Source: DASZQL01 sp964391865 (GTDB taxonomy: Bacteria > Planctomycetota > Phycisphaerae > Phycisphaerales > UBA1924). From it: DNA of 64,000 nucleotides. The position numbers and the translations under genes are program-made. The stretch lies in assembly GCA_964391865.1 (NCBI GenBank), contig CAYMNQ010000005.1:186001-250000 (forward strand). The letters are read 5' to 3'. Below are positions 39,545 through 49,182 of the stretch, one piece after another (the stretch's first letter is position 1; every line of letters begins with the position of its first letter). The notes under the pieces were generated by a model. That model was not told where the DNA came from. It did no database searches and worked only from the letters and a program-made list of their open reading frames with translations.

Positions 39545-40830
39545 AGGCGCGAAGGATCGCCGCGGACCGGTCCGATGAGGATGAACGGGCGCTTCGGGTC
39601 GCGCGTGACGCGCGGCACGAAAGGTTCATCGAGCACGCGCACCGGGGGCGAGACCTTCCACCCGCCGTCCGCTTGGAGCGTCAGGCGCTGATGGACCAGC
39701 CCCTTCTCGGTGGTGAGGAAGACGCCCAAGCCCGACGCGGCGTCGCGCATCCACGCGCCGGCGACGGTGCGTGGCGCGAGCATCGTGATGCGCCCGGTGC
39801 TGGGGCTGAAGATCGCCATGCGCCCTGAGAAGGGGTGGAAGAAGAGCAGGTCACTCGGCGGCAGGTCGGCGGGTGACTCGACATCGCCCGGCAGAAGGCC
39901 CACTCCGGTCGCGCCGCTCGCCGCCTGGTACGCGAGCATGGGGTCTGGGTTCGCACCGAGTTTCGCGGTGGAGATCGCGTAGGGTTGGCGCGTGCGCTCG
40001 TCGCGCGCGGGCAAGCGGAAGGCGCGGAGTTCCATGCCCGCTCTGCCTGATTCGATCGTGTAGAGCAGGTCCGACGCGGACGACGGCACGGGGAAGGCAG
40101 CTCGGCAGTCGTCGCTCAGGCGGATCGTTGCGGCCGCTTCTCTGAGGCTGAGTGTCACGCGCGCCGTGCCCGCTTCGCGTTGCGAGAGCGCGAGCGAACC
40201 CTCGCCGAAGCGGGCGGCATGCGCGAACACCGCGTCTGATTCGGTAAGCCACGACAATCGCCCGGTGGCCCAAGCGATCTCGCCGATCGCTCGCGTGCCA
40301 TCGGTGCGTGGCTCTTCGACGAGCACCCCGGTGCTGCTCGCGGTGCGGCCGAGCATCAGACCGGCGGCGAGCGGCTCGACGGGGTCGATGCGCGACACGC
40401 CCTGATCGGTGATCGCGTAGAGCTCGACCATGCAGCCGGGCGGACCGGCTGGATCGTCGTGCCCGAGCAGGTGCGGCCAGGACGGGGCTTCGCCTGTCTG
40501 CACCGCGACAAAGCTGCCGTCGGGGGAAACGACCGGAAGCACCTGCCCATCGAACGGCACCACGCCCAGCGGCGCGATGGCGACGCGGACCTGCGAGACG
40601 ATCGTCCCCGCGCTCGGCGCTTGCGATGCGACCGGGCCTTCGGGCATCGGTACGGGCGTGCTGCTCGCGGGCGTTCGGCCCGGCGGGCTCGGCTTCAGCG
40701 GCGCGCCGCGGTAGGCAAGCTGGCGCGGCATGCGCTCTTCAACGCACCCGCCGAGAACCAGGATCCCACCCGCTCCCGCCGCGAGCGCGGCGAGAATGAA
40801 CCAACGAGCTGGAGCGCGCCCGGCGGGCAT
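39505..40830 (-). CDS. Lipoprotein at the end of the type II secretion operon (441 aa)
   Basis: ATG at 40830 directly abuts the gspD stop. The signal peptide ends in lipobox LGGC (about residues 26-29). A Pro-rich linker follows, then beta-propeller-like repeats (VVSPDGSFVAVQTGE, DLLYTIESGRAGMELRAF, RMAIFSPSTGRITMLAPRT). Position after the secretin suggests an outer-membrane accessory, perhaps a pilotin-like or substrate-related lipoprotein. The function is inferred from neighbourhood only. Confidence 0.75.
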   Translation of the reverse strand: MPAGRAPARWFILAALAAGAGGILVLGGCVEERMPRQLAYRGAPLKPSPPGRTPASSTPVPMPEGPVASQAPSAGTIVSQVRVAIAPLGVVPFDGQVLPVVSPDGSFVAVQTGEAPSWPHLLGHDDPAGPPGCMVELYAITDQGVSRIDPVEPLAAGLMLGRTASSTGVLVEEPRTDGTRAIGEIAWATGRLSWLTESDAVFAHAARFGEGSLALSQREAGTARVTLSLREAAATIRLSDDCRAAFPVPSSASDLLYTIESGRAGMELRAFRLPARDERTRQPYAISTAKLGANPDPMLAYQAASGATGVGLLPGDVESPADLPPSDLLFFHPFSGRMAIFSPSTGRITMLAPRTVAGAWMRDAASGLGVFLTTEKGLVHQRLTLQADGGWKVSPPVRVLDEPFVPRVTRDPKRPFILIGPVRGDPSRLQLVAMRVAGDGE

Positions 40831-43452
40831 TCAAGGCTTCTCCGGCTCGGAGGTGAGCGGCTTCACTTCCGGCTCGACCGGCCCGCCCGCGGGCTTCTTC
40901 GCGCCTTGCTTCAGAGCTGCCTCTTCGTCCGGCAGGCTGAGCTGCTCGCGCAGCACATCCAGCCGATCGCGGAACGGCTCGTTGATGGCGTCCATCGTCT
41001 CCGGATTGTCGACCACGAACGGTGTGATGAACGCGACCAGCTCGGTGGTCGACACGGTCTTCTCGATGCTGGTGAAGAGCGCGCCGAGCAGCGGGATATC
41101 GCCGAGCAGGGGCACCTTGCGTTTGATGTCGCTGTCCTCGCTTCGGAGGATGCCCGAGATCACGATGGTCTGCCCGTCACGGACGATGAGCTGCGTTGTC
41201 GTCTCGCGTCGATCGACGATAAACCCACCGAAGAGGGTCTGTTGCGGCTGGACCGACGAGAGCTGGAGGTTCACGCGCAGGTCCACATCGCGGTTGACGG
41301 TGATGCGCGGTCGCACGCGCAGCACGATGCCGACGGCGCGGTAGTCGAACGATTGGACGAGGTTGCCGTCCTGATTCGTCTGCGTATCGGTGATGAACGG
41401 GATGTCCTGCCCGTCGAAGAATTCCGCCTCCTGGTTGTCGCTGGTGAAGATCTTCGGCTCGCTGAGGATGTTGATGGAAGTCTTCTGCGAGAGCGCTTGG
41501 AGCAAGAAGTTGAGATCGACGTTCGCATTGAGCACGGAGGTATCGAACAAGCCCGGGAGGAAGTTGTTCTTGGTGTTCTGCGACGTGGTGCCAAGGGTGA
41601 TGGAGTTGTCGGGGTTCGCCGGATTGATCGTCTCGCTGGAGACACGAAGCCCGAGCGCGGTGGCATCGTCAAGCCCGATCTCGGCGACGACGGCGGAGAT
41701 CAGTACCTGTCGCCCGGGGCGGTCCAGACTGCGGATCAGCTCAACGACCGACGCCTGATACTCGGGAGGCGAAAGGACCATCACCGCGTTCTGACGCCAG
41801 ACGGGCACGATACGGATCTTCGAGACGAGGTTGGACGAGCCGCGGTTGTCCGTCGGCGGTCGGGCGCGCTGCCACCAGAAGGTGATGTTGTCGCCGGTCG
41901 TGCCGGCGGTCGCGGTGTCCTGCGTTCCGGTGGTCGATTGTTGTTGCTGCGCGAAGGGGCTGATGGATGACTCTTGCTCCGTCAGCCCCGACTCCGCGCG
42001 GCGGACGGATGCGAGCGTGCCTTCCTGCGCGAGGAGAGCATTGAGCTGTTCGGCGAGTTCTTCCGAGTTCGCGTGCTTGAGCTCGACAATCTGCGGCAAT
42101 CCCGCAGTCTGCGGCTGATCGATGCCCGCGATGATCTGGTCGATCACGAAGAGATTGTCGGGCGACTTCGCGACGACCACGAGCCGGCTGGCTTCCGGGA
42201 TCGCTTCGAAAGAGAACTGCCCCGCGAGCCGACCGACGCCTTGCGACGACTGCGCGGTCGCGGTGCTCGACGGCGTGCCGAAGAGGCCCTCGAGCAGGTC
42301 CTTCACTTTCACGGGGTCGGAGTTCTTCAGGTCGTAGATCTTCGGGATCACCGCTTCCTGCGGCAGCGGTTGGTCCCAGATGTTCTCGATCTGATCGCGG
42401 ACCTGATCCAGGATCGCTTTCTCGGCGAGCACCGTTACGCTGTTCTGCTGGCGGTTCGAAGTGACGCGCAGGTTGCTGGATGTTGAGACCGCGCTGGAGG
42501 AATCGCCGGCTTGGGGGGTGCCGCCCTGCCGACCGCCCTGGCCGGCTGCCGCACCGCCGCCACCCCCTTGCCGGCCGCCGCCCTGATTGCCGCCTTGTCC
42601 GCCACCGCCGCCGAAGTTTCCGCCGCCGCCGAAGGGGAATCCACCCCCGAACGGGAAGTTGCGGTTCTGCTGGTTGTTGCCGGTCTGCCCGCGATTCTGC
42701 TCGAAGAGGTCCTTGATGTTGGTGGCGATCTGGTCGGCGTCGGCGTAGCGGAGCCGGAAGGTCTCGGTCGTGAGCGAGGCGCTGCCGGGACGATCGAGCG
42801 ATTCGACAAGTCGCTCAACGCGCTGCAGCAAGCCGACGTTGCCGCGCACGACGATCTGGTTCGAGTCCTTATCGACAAAGAGGTTGGCGTAGTCGGGGAT
42901 GGAGTCCTTGATGGCGGTTTCGAGATTCGCCGCAGAACCGTTGCGGAAGGTGTAGACCTTCTCGGCGATGCTGCCGAGGTCGGTGCGCCCTTGCACGGTT
43001 TCGTCCGGCCCGATGACGGGGACGTCCTGACGGTCGATCTCGGCGATGTCGCGAAGGAGAATGAGTTCTTTCGTCTCAACGACCGCGATGCCCGCCTGCT
43101 GCAGCGCGAGGACGACCATGTCGAGCGCCACGCTCTGCGGGATCGGCTTGTCGTTCAGGATGGTGATCTTGCGGGTGAGCACTTCCTGCTGCGGGAGCAC
43201 GACCTTGCCCGTCGCTTCAACAATAAAGGGCACGACCTGCTCCAGCGAAACGTTCTTGAACGCGAGCGTGGTGGTCTTGTTGTTGCTCACGCGTCGGCCG
43301 AGGGCGTCGAGCTGGACCTCGTCGGTCGCGCCGGCAACGGCTTCGGGCTTCACGTCCTGCGCGAGCGCTGGCAACGCCAGCCCGGCGGCGTGGACCATCG
43401 CGCACAACCCCGCGAAATGCCGAACGTTCGTCTTCTTCCGCGTCATGCTCAT
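40831..43452 (-). CDS. gspD: Type II secretion secretin GspD (873 aa)
   Basis: Signal peptide in the first 31 residues. Repeated N domains follow (about 60-135 and onward), then a Gly/Gln-rich insertion at 266-312 not usual in the family, further N domains, and the secretin core (VLISAVVAEIGLDDATALG, VPLLGDIPLLGALFTS, IVISGILRSED). It forms the outer-membrane pore. It overlaps gspC by four bases. Confidence 0.95.
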   Translation of the reverse strand: MSMTRKKTNVRHFAGLCAMVHAAGLALPALAQDVKPEAVAGATDEVQLDALGRRVSNNKTTTLAFKNVSLEQVVPFIVEATGKVVLPQQEVLTRKITILNDKPIPQSVALDMVVLALQQAGIAVVETKELILLRDIAEIDRQDVPVIGPDETVQGRTDLGSIAEKVYTFRNGSAANLETAIKDSIPDYANLFVDKDSNQIVVRGNVGLLQRVERLVESLDRPGSASLTTETFRLRYADADQIATNIKDLFEQNRGQTGNNQQNRNFPFGGGFPFGGGGNFGGGGGQGGNQGGGRQGGGGGAAAGQGGRQGGTPQAGDSSSAVSTSSNLRVTSNRQQNSVTVLAEKAILDQVRDQIENIWDQPLPQEAVIPKIYDLKNSDPVKVKDLLEGLFGTPSSTATAQSSQGVGRLAGQFSFEAIPEASRLVVVAKSPDNLFVIDQIIAGIDQPQTAGLPQIVELKHANSEELAEQLNALLAQEGTLASVRRAESGLTEQESSISPFAQQQQSTTGTQDTATAGTTGDNITFWWQRARPPTDNRGSSNLVSKIRIVPVWRQNAVMVLSPPEYQASVVELIRSLDRPGRQVLISAVVAEIGLDDATALGLRVSSETINPANPDNSITLGTTSQNTKNNFLPGLFDTSVLNANVDLNFLLQALSQKTSINILSEPKIFTSDNQEAEFFDGQDIPFITDTQTNQDGNLVQSFDYRAVGIVLRVRPRITVNRDVDLRVNLQLSSVQPQQTLFGGFIVDRRETTTQLIVRDGQTIVISGILRSEDSDIKRKVPLLGDIPLLGALFTSIEKTVSTTELVAFITPFVVDNPETMDAINEPFRDRLDVLREQLSLPDEEAALKQGAKKPAGGPVEPEVKPLTSEPEKP

Positions 43453-44195
43453 TCCTTGGATCGCGCCGGGGGCGTTGCGCCGCCGGCGGGTTCGTTCGCT
43501 GGGGTTTCGCCCTCGGGGGATGCCGGGGGCGCAGGGGATTCGGGCTTCGTCTCGGCGGGTGTCTGCGTTTCTGCGGTCGCCGGCTCGCTCGGCGATGCAG
43601 TCTCGGTCGATGCACCGACGGGCGCGGCGTCGGTCGCGGCCGGCTTCGGTTCTTCCTTCCTGCCGCGCTTCTCAATGAACCGCTCGGTGGTGCGGTCGAA
43701 GAGGGGGACATCAAACTCCACGCCGCGCCACGCGATTCTCGCGCCCCACGGCGTGTTCAGCCCCACAACCTTCAGACCGCTGTTTTCATCGGCGCCGATC
43801 GACGCCGAAGTGTTGTCGTCGAACCACACCTTGTCGTTGATCATGGCGATGATCTTCGGCCCGCCGTAGCTGGTGGGGACGGAGGGCTTGTCGTCCTTCG
43901 CTTTGTCCTCGGTCTTCGCCGCCTGGCGCGGCGGTGCGGGGACGAAGAACATCGAGCGCCCGTCGACCTGCGCGAGATAGCCGTCGAACGCGGCGTTGTA
44001 CTGCTCGGTGCGCTGCGCGGACTGGGCGACGGTCTCCTTGCCCACGCCGCGCGGGAGCATGAGCGCGCTGACGAACGCCGGCACCTCGCGGGCGACGACG
44101 AAGAGAGCGCCGAGCAGCGCGACGACAGCGATGCACCCCGGCACGCCGAGCGTGCGCGCGATTGCTTTCGGGTCGCTCAGCGGCGGCGTGGTCAT
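43449..44195 (-). CDS. GspC-like inner-membrane linker (248 aa)
   Basis: One membrane helix (about 20-40), a small beta domain (YGGPKIIAMINDKVWFDDN... ARIAWRGVEFDVPLFD), and an 80-residue Pro/Glu/Ala-rich tail. Position between gspM and gspD, topology and the homology-region-like domain fit GspC, which links the secretin to the inner-membrane platform. No PDZ domain is visible. ATGA overlaps on both sides. Confidence 0.75.
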   Translation of the reverse strand: MTTPPLSDPKAIARTLGVPGCIAVVALLGALFVVAREVPAFVSALMLPRGVGKETVAQSAQRTEQYNAAFDGYLAQVDGRSMFFVPAPPRQAAKTEDKAKDDKPSVPTSYGGPKIIAMINDKVWFDDNTSASIGADENSGLKVVGLNTPWGARIAWRGVEFDVPLFDRTTERFIEKRGRKEEPKPAATDAAPVGASTETASPSEPATAETQTPAETKPESPAPPASPEGETPANEPAGGATPPARSKE

Positions 44196-44839
44196 GACTT
44201 CGCCCCCCCACCGCTCTTCGCGGCGACGATCCAGGTGTCGATGACAAGCTGCGCCTGGACAAGGCGCTTGCCGTCGCGGTCGAGCCGCTTGAGCGACGCG
44301 CGGGAGATCGCGTGGACCTCGGGGGTGCGCTCGAGGTCGGCGATGATCGCCGCCGCCGCCTGCTGCGAGGCTTCGAAATCGACCTGCACCTGCACGCGCT
44401 GCACCTGCATGCCCTCGGGAACGACACCCGCCATCACATCACGCCCGAGCTGGGCGGGCGGGCGCTCACGCTTGCTGGGCGAGCCAGCGCCGCGGGCCTT
44501 CAGGACTTCGTCGATGCGCGAAAGGAGCGACTCGACCTGCTTGGATTCACCGGGGAACTTCACGCCGCCGAAGCGGGCCTGCCCGAGCGCGAGCGACTGG
44601 CCGGCGCCCTCGGCGCGCTCGGCGCGGGAGGCCTGGCGCGTAAGGGACTCCTGCAGGAGATTCGCCTGGGCCGAGGTTGTGCCGGCGTTGTCGAGCGCCC
44701 ATTCGACGACCGTGAAGTACGGAAGGACGACGAACAGCAGAAAGATCGCTGACCATTGCGACCAGCGCGGGAGTGATACGTACGCTCTCCGCAATCTTCG
44801 TGGCAATTCGCGCCAGAACTGTAGCGTAAAGAAGTTCAT
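44192..44839 (-). CDS. GspM-like platform protein (215 aa)
   Basis: Cytoplasmic basic N-terminus, one helix (about 28-48, WSAIFLLFVVLPYFTVVEW), a coiled coil and a ferredoxin-like C-terminal domain (VQRVQVQVDFEASQQAAAAI, KRLVQAQLVIDTWIV). Matches GspM/PilO layout. Placed directly after gspL with an ATGA overlap. Confidence 0.82.
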   Translation of the reverse strand: MNFFTLQFWRELPRRLRRAYVSLPRWSQWSAIFLLFVVLPYFTVVEWALDNAGTTSAQANLLQESLTRQASRAERAEGAGQSLALGQARFGGVKFPGESKQVESLLSRIDEVLKARGAGSPSKRERPPAQLGRDVMAGVVPEGMQVQRVQVQVDFEASQQAAAAIIADLERTPEVHAISRASLKRLDRDGKRLVQAQLVIDTWIVAAKSGGGAKS

Positions 44840-46602
44840 GAGCCGCTACCTCCGCTCGCCGGCGCGGCTTGTGATTTCGTGGCGTCCATCCGAGCCCGCA
44901 GCTTCTCGACCTCGGCTTTCAAGCGATCCTTGTCAGCACTCTCGACGCCCGGCTGGGCGGCGATCTTCTTCCGCTCGCTCCATGCTTTCATCGCGGCGCT
45001 GCGGTCCATCGCGTTGATCTCATCATCGCTGATCGCGGCAGGGATCTCGACCTTCTTCGGCGCGGCACGGCCCGCGGAACGCGTCGGTTCGCGTCCACTC
45101 GCGCCGCCACCGCGCTCGCCGCGCGACCCGGACGACGATGGCTCTTCCGCGCCGGAGCTCGCGCCGTTCGACTCCGGCGCATCCACGCCGTAGAGCCGCT
45201 TCGACAGGCTTTCCTTGGAGAAATCTTCGACGCCCTTCGCGGTCGAAAAGGGTGACGCGACGCGCCCCGTGTACGCGAAGGCGACGCGACCCTCGTCCTC
45301 GTCGTCGGTTTGCTGACTACCGCTGAACCCGGCGTACACGCCGCTGGCGTTCAGCTTGGCGCGGAGGGTATCGGCGAGTTCGGAGCGGTCGGCCGAGCCC
45401 TGGATCGCGACCGCGTTCTTCTCCGCGTCGAATGTGACGGAAGTGACTTCCACGCCCTGCGGCATCGAACCCGCGAGATCCGCGAGCAGCTTCGCAACGG
45501 GCCAGCGGCGCTTGTTGAGTTCCTTGTAGAGTTCGAGTTGCTGATTCAGTTCGCGCTCACGTTCCTGCTGCTCGGAGAGCCCGCCGGCTTTGGTGGTAAG
45601 GATGCCGTGGCGCGCCATCGCCATCCCGAGCGGCGCAAAGACGATGAGCATCGCCGCGGCCGCGATGATGCCGCACGCGACCTTCGGGCGAGAGAGAGCC
45701 ATGACGGCGCGCTGCACTGGGGAAATGCGCAGCTTCGGCACCTCAGCCGACATCGAGAGCAGGCTGCCCAGCGATCGCTCGGCGCCCAGGGCCAGCATCG
45801 CTCCGAGCGCCACACCGAACTCGCCCACCCACGCGGGATCGATTCGGGCACCGCTTGCGCGCTGGGCGAGGCGCTGAAGGCTCTCCGCGTCCAGCCAGAA
45901 CTCACGCTCGGCGGTCACGCCGGCGGCGGTGAACTCGTGGGGCAGCCCGGCGAGATCGGCGGCTTCGCGTGCCGAGCGCTCGGCAGCTTCCGTTCCGGCG
46001 TGCTGCGCCAGGTGTTCGCGCAGGGTGCGCAGCACGCTGCGCCCCGGCCCGCACGCGAGCACCGCGACGGCGTTTTCATTTGGGTCGCGCCGTACGGCCA
46101 TCCCCGCGCCGTTCACGAGCATCGCCAGCGCGGCGGGCTCGGGCGTCCACACGACACTGTCAACGCCGAAGTGTGGGGCGACGAACTCGCCGTGCCAACC
46201 GACGATCATCGCGGCCCGCTGCCCAGCGGCGGCGGGGAGGTCGAGCACGCCTGCGCCGCGGCGGTGCGCCGGCAGACGCGCCGGGAGTTCCGCTTCAGCG
46301 ATCAACTCCGCCGCGGATGACATCTCGACCGACGGGCCCTCCGGCACCTGCACGATGCGTCCGATGGTGCGCGACGCGGGCACAACCACTGCGAACTGCG
46401 AAACTTTCTTCTCTGCAAGCAACGCTCGGAGCGCGCCGAGTTCACTCTCGCCAAACGATCGCGCCTCCGTGATGCTCACGCGCTGGCCGACTTCGCCGAT
46501 CAGCACGCGCCAGCGGCCGCCCACCAGATGCGCTGCGGCGGCGGTGCGCCCGCGCGCGGCGTTCTTCGGCTTCGGGGTGTTCGTCACGCTGGTTTCGCTC
46601 AT
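44836..46602 (-). CDS. GspL-like platform protein, actin-like plus PilN-like (588 aa)
   Basis: Cytoplasmic actin-like domain (about 25-300), a membrane helix (about 313-335, CGIIAAAAMLIVFAPLG), then a coiled coil and PilN-type periplasmic domain (LLADLAGSMPQGVEVTSVTF), and a Ser/Gly/Arg-rich tail with a helical end. This is GspL, recruiting the ATPase GspE. It overlaps gspK and gspM by ATGA. Confidence 0.85.
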   Translation of the reverse strand: MSETSVTNTPKPKNAARGRTAAAAHLVGGRWRVLIGEVGQRVSITEARSFGESELGALRALLAEKKVSQFAVVVPASRTIGRIVQVPEGPSVEMSSAAELIAEAELPARLPAHRRGAGVLDLPAAAGQRAAMIVGWHGEFVAPHFGVDSVVWTPEPAALAMLVNGAGMAVRRDPNENAVAVLACGPGRSVLRTLREHLAQHAGTEAAERSAREAADLAGLPHEFTAAGVTAEREFWLDAESLQRLAQRASGARIDPAWVGEFGVALGAMLALGAERSLGSLLSMSAEVPKLRISPVQRAVMALSRPKVACGIIAAAAMLIVFAPLGMAMARHGILTTKAGGLSEQQERERELNQQLELYKELNKRRWPVAKLLADLAGSMPQGVEVTSVTFDAEKNAVAIQGSADRSELADTLRAKLNASGVYAGFSGSQQTDDEDEGRVAFAYTGRVASPFSTAKGVEDFSKESLSKRLYGVDAPESNGASSGAEEPSSSGSRGERGGGASGREPTRSAGRAAPKKVEIPAAISDDEINAMDRSAAMKAWSERKKIAAQPGVESADKDRLKAEVEKLRARMDATKSQAAPASGGSGS

Positions 46603-47930
46603 CGCACCCGCATCTCCGAGATCACCGCCGGCAGGCGGGTCCGATCGATCGTCGCCGTGACTTCAACCTCGATGCCCGTCCGGTCGTCGCGCCCCCGGCT
46701 CGTCACGACGTACGAGTTGCTCGAAACTGTCAGCATTCGGCTGAGTGTCGCCAGCCGTCCGCGCGTCATGCTCGGTACTTCCATCAGGTCCATCATATTG
46801 ACAAAGCCGTTCGCCCTGCTGTCGCGCGCCAGGATGATCGCGTCGGCGAGCGCCGAGCCCTGCGGCGTGTCGAAGACCGCGAGGTAATTCAGCGTGTCGC
46901 GCGTCACGAGGTTGACATTCACGCGTCCAGGCGCGGCGTCCTGATCCGTCGGTGTGATCGTGGCTTCGTTCAGGATGGTATTGATCTGCTCGGCGTCGAG
47001 GTTCCGCACCCCCGCCGCAGGCAGGCCCGCGCCGGAGGCGAGCGACGAGAGCGAGCGGTTGATGAGGTCTTCGAGGCGCGAGCCGCTGCGGCTCATGAAG
47101 CTCTGCAGGGTCTGAGCCTGTGATGAATCGAGGAACGTGAACCGCGCGATGAGCTGCTGGCTCGTAGCGCTCGTCAGGTCGATTCGCTCCTGACCGCTGA
47201 GCGAAAGCCCGGCGTCGATGCTCTCGGTGGTGAGGAACGCGGACCAGCCGGCGTCAAGCACCCCGTCGGCGTTGTCGGAGGGCCAGGAGACATCGCCGTC
47301 GTTCTCGTTCGCGTCGAGCCGCCCATTGAGGTTCCAGTCCTCGCCGCGCACGGCGGTCGGGTCCGCGCCGCGCACAAGTTCGAGCTCGAAGAGCGATTTC
47401 ATCGGCGCGTTCCGCGGCTTGTACGGCGACGCGAGGCGCGAGTACGAGCCCTCCTCCGCGCCCAGTTCTCGCGGCGTGTCGTCGCTGTCCACCCAGTCGA
47501 GGATCGCGTCGGCGACGTCCTCCGTCATATCGGGGATGGTCATGAGGTCCTCGCGCGACATGAGGTTGACGTTGATCTTCGCGTGCGGGTCCGCCGGGCC
47601 GTTGCGCTCGGTCTTCTCTTCCGCGTGGACGATCTCCCACGACGCGTCGTCGAGCGTGCCGAGCGCCTCGGCGGTCATGTCGTCGATGACAGTAAACGCC
47701 GAGCCGGAGTCGCCCGCACGGACGGCGTACTCGAATCGCGCGAGCGTGGACTCCAGCCCGGAACGCGCCGCCCAGTAGGCGCGGACGCGGGCCGCCGCTT
47801 CACGCCCGCCAGCGGCTTGGCGGAACGCGCTCGCCTGCAAACCGGTGAGGACAAGCGTGAGGATCGCGATCCCCATCAGCACGATGAGCAGCGCGAAACC
47901 TCGCGAACGTGAACGTGCGCGGTGGATCAT
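46599..47930 (-). CDS. gspK: Minor pseudopilin GspK (443 aa)
   Basis: Start ATG at 47930. N-terminus RSRGFALLIVLMGIAILTLV with the prepilin cleavage Gly-Phe. The large alpha domain has helix-hairpin-helix-like segments (NVNLMSREDLMTIPDMTED, GRVNVNLVTRDTLNYL). GspK caps the pseudopilus tip with GspI and GspJ. It lacks the acidic residue at position 5, as is normal for GspK. Confidence 0.93.
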   Translation of the reverse strand: MIHRARSRSRGFALLIVLMGIAILTLVLTGLQASAFRQAAGGREAAARVRAYWAARSGLESTLARFEYAVRAGDSGSAFTVIDDMTAEALGTLDDASWEIVHAEEKTERNGPADPHAKINVNLMSREDLMTIPDMTEDVADAILDWVDSDDTPRELGAEEGSYSRLASPYKPRNAPMKSLFELELVRGADPTAVRGEDWNLNGRLDANENDGDVSWPSDNADGVLDAGWSAFLTTESIDAGLSLSGQERIDLTSATSQQLIARFTFLDSSQAQTLQSFMSRSGSRLEDLINRSLSSLASGAGLPAAGVRNLDAEQINTILNEATITPTDQDAAPGRVNVNLVTRDTLNYLAVFDTPQGSALADAIILARDSRANGFVNMMDLMEVPSMTRGRLATLSRMLTVSSNSYVVTSRGRDDRTGIEVEVTATIDRTRLPAVISEMRVR

Positions 47931-48694
47931 CGCACCCCCCCACTGCTCGACGAACTCGCAGCGGAGTCGATGGTGACGAGCGGCAGCGGCGCGCGGTCGA
48001 TCGCGATGACGCGGCGGGCCCACGCCGTCACATCGCGTGCATCCGCGCCGGCGAGCACGGACACGCGGATCGCGTGCGGGTATCCGCTGACATCGGAGTC
48101 CCACGTCGGGTACCAGTTCTTGCCGTCAGAGGCTTCGATCGAGAGCGCGCGGAGCCCCTCGACGATCGGCAGCGCCACGCCCCCGCCCTCAGGGTTCTCG
48201 TCGGGGATCGGGTCAACGCGCTTCCACAGCACCGCGCGCCCGGCGGCTTTCGCGTCGAGCACGCTCTCGGGCGCCGGGACGAGCCGGAACTGTATTTCGT
48301 ACTCGATGCCTTCCGCCTGATCGGTCCCCGCGCGGGCGCGGCGGAGCGACTCGGCGAAGACGAGCAGGTCGTCGCGCGACGCCGCGCCCTCGCCGCCGTC
48401 ACGGAGCAGCACCCGGGCGCGGACGAGGTCGCGCTCGCGCACGAGGTTCACGACATCGGTGGCGATCGCCGACGCCGCCACCGATGCACGCCCGAAGGCT
48501 TCCTGGCGCGCTTCGGACGCCGAGCGCGCTTTGAGCGACTGCGAGACGGTGATCGTCACCGCGCCGATCAGGCCACCGGCGATGATGACCGCGACGAGCA
48601 GTTCAACGAGCGTGAACGCGCGACCTCCGCGCGACCTTATCGAGAGGGGCCGCGGCCGAGAAGTGCGACGGTTGAGTCGTGCGCGACGGATCAC
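47927..48694 (-). CDS. gspJ: Minor pseudopilin GspJ (255 aa)
   Basis: Start GTG at 48694 overlaps the gspI stop (GTGA). Class III signal RAFTLVELLVAVIIAGG with Glu5, then a beta-rich C-terminal domain (GIEYEIQFRLVPAPE, LRALSIEASDGKNWYPTWD). Order and motif fit GspJ. Confidence 0.88.
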   Translation of the reverse strand: MIRRARLNRRTSRPRPLSIRSRGGRAFTLVELLVAVIIAGGLIGAVTITVSQSLKARSASEARQEAFGRASVAASAIATDVVNLVRERDLVRARVLLRDGGEGAASRDDLLVFAESLRRARAGTDQAEGIEYEIQFRLVPAPESVLDAKAAGRAVLWKRVDPIPDENPEGGGVALPIVEGLRALSIEASDGKNWYPTWDSDVSGYPHAIRVSVLAGADARDVTAWARRVIAIDRAPLPLVTIDSAASSSSSGGVR

Positions 48695-49182
48695 AGGTCC
48701 TCCCGCGAGATCGTCTCGGCCGGCTTGCGGTCCGGATCGGGATCGTCGCCCAGCCGGGGCGCGAGGCTCGCGTCGAGCGCGAACGACTGCTCGCCGCCGA
48801 GGGACTTCCACGCGATGACCACGCGCACCGGCCACGCGGCACCCTCCGCTCCGGATTCGATCTCAACGCGGTAGCGGAATGACTCGAAGGGCGCATCGCA
48901 CTCGCCCTCAAGCTGGAAGTTGCCCTCGTAGCGGTCCGGGCCGGTCATCAGCACGAGATTCATCCGCTCGTCCGCGAGCAACGCGGCGGTCTGCAGCTGC
49001 TCGCCCTTCGTCTGCGAACTCAGCGCCTGCGACGTCAGCCCCATGACCGCGACGAGCACGATCCCCAACAGCACACCCGCGACAAGCACGTCCAGCAGCG
49101 CGTACGCTCGCCTCCCCACGCCACCGACTCTGCTCTGAGAGTCGGTGCGCCTGCTCGTCACTGGAAAGCCAGGTCGCGTCAC
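48691..49182 (-). CDS. gspI: Minor pseudopilin GspI (163 aa)
   Basis: Start GTG at 49182 overlaps the gspH stop (GTGA). The prepilin-like segment RRAYALLDVLVAGVLLGIVL has Asp in place of the usual Glu5. The small C-terminal domain (YRVEIESGAEGAAWPVRVVIAW) fits GspI. Assigned mainly by order between gspH and gspJ. Confidence 0.82.
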   Translation of the reverse strand: MTRPGFPVTSRRTDSQSRVGGVGRRAYALLDVLVAGVLLGIVLVAVMGLTSQALSSQTKGEQLQTAALLADERMNLVLMTGPDRYEGNFQLEGECDAPFESFRYRVEIESGAEGAAWPVRVVIAWKSLGGEQSFALDASLAPRLGDDPDPDRKPAETISREDL

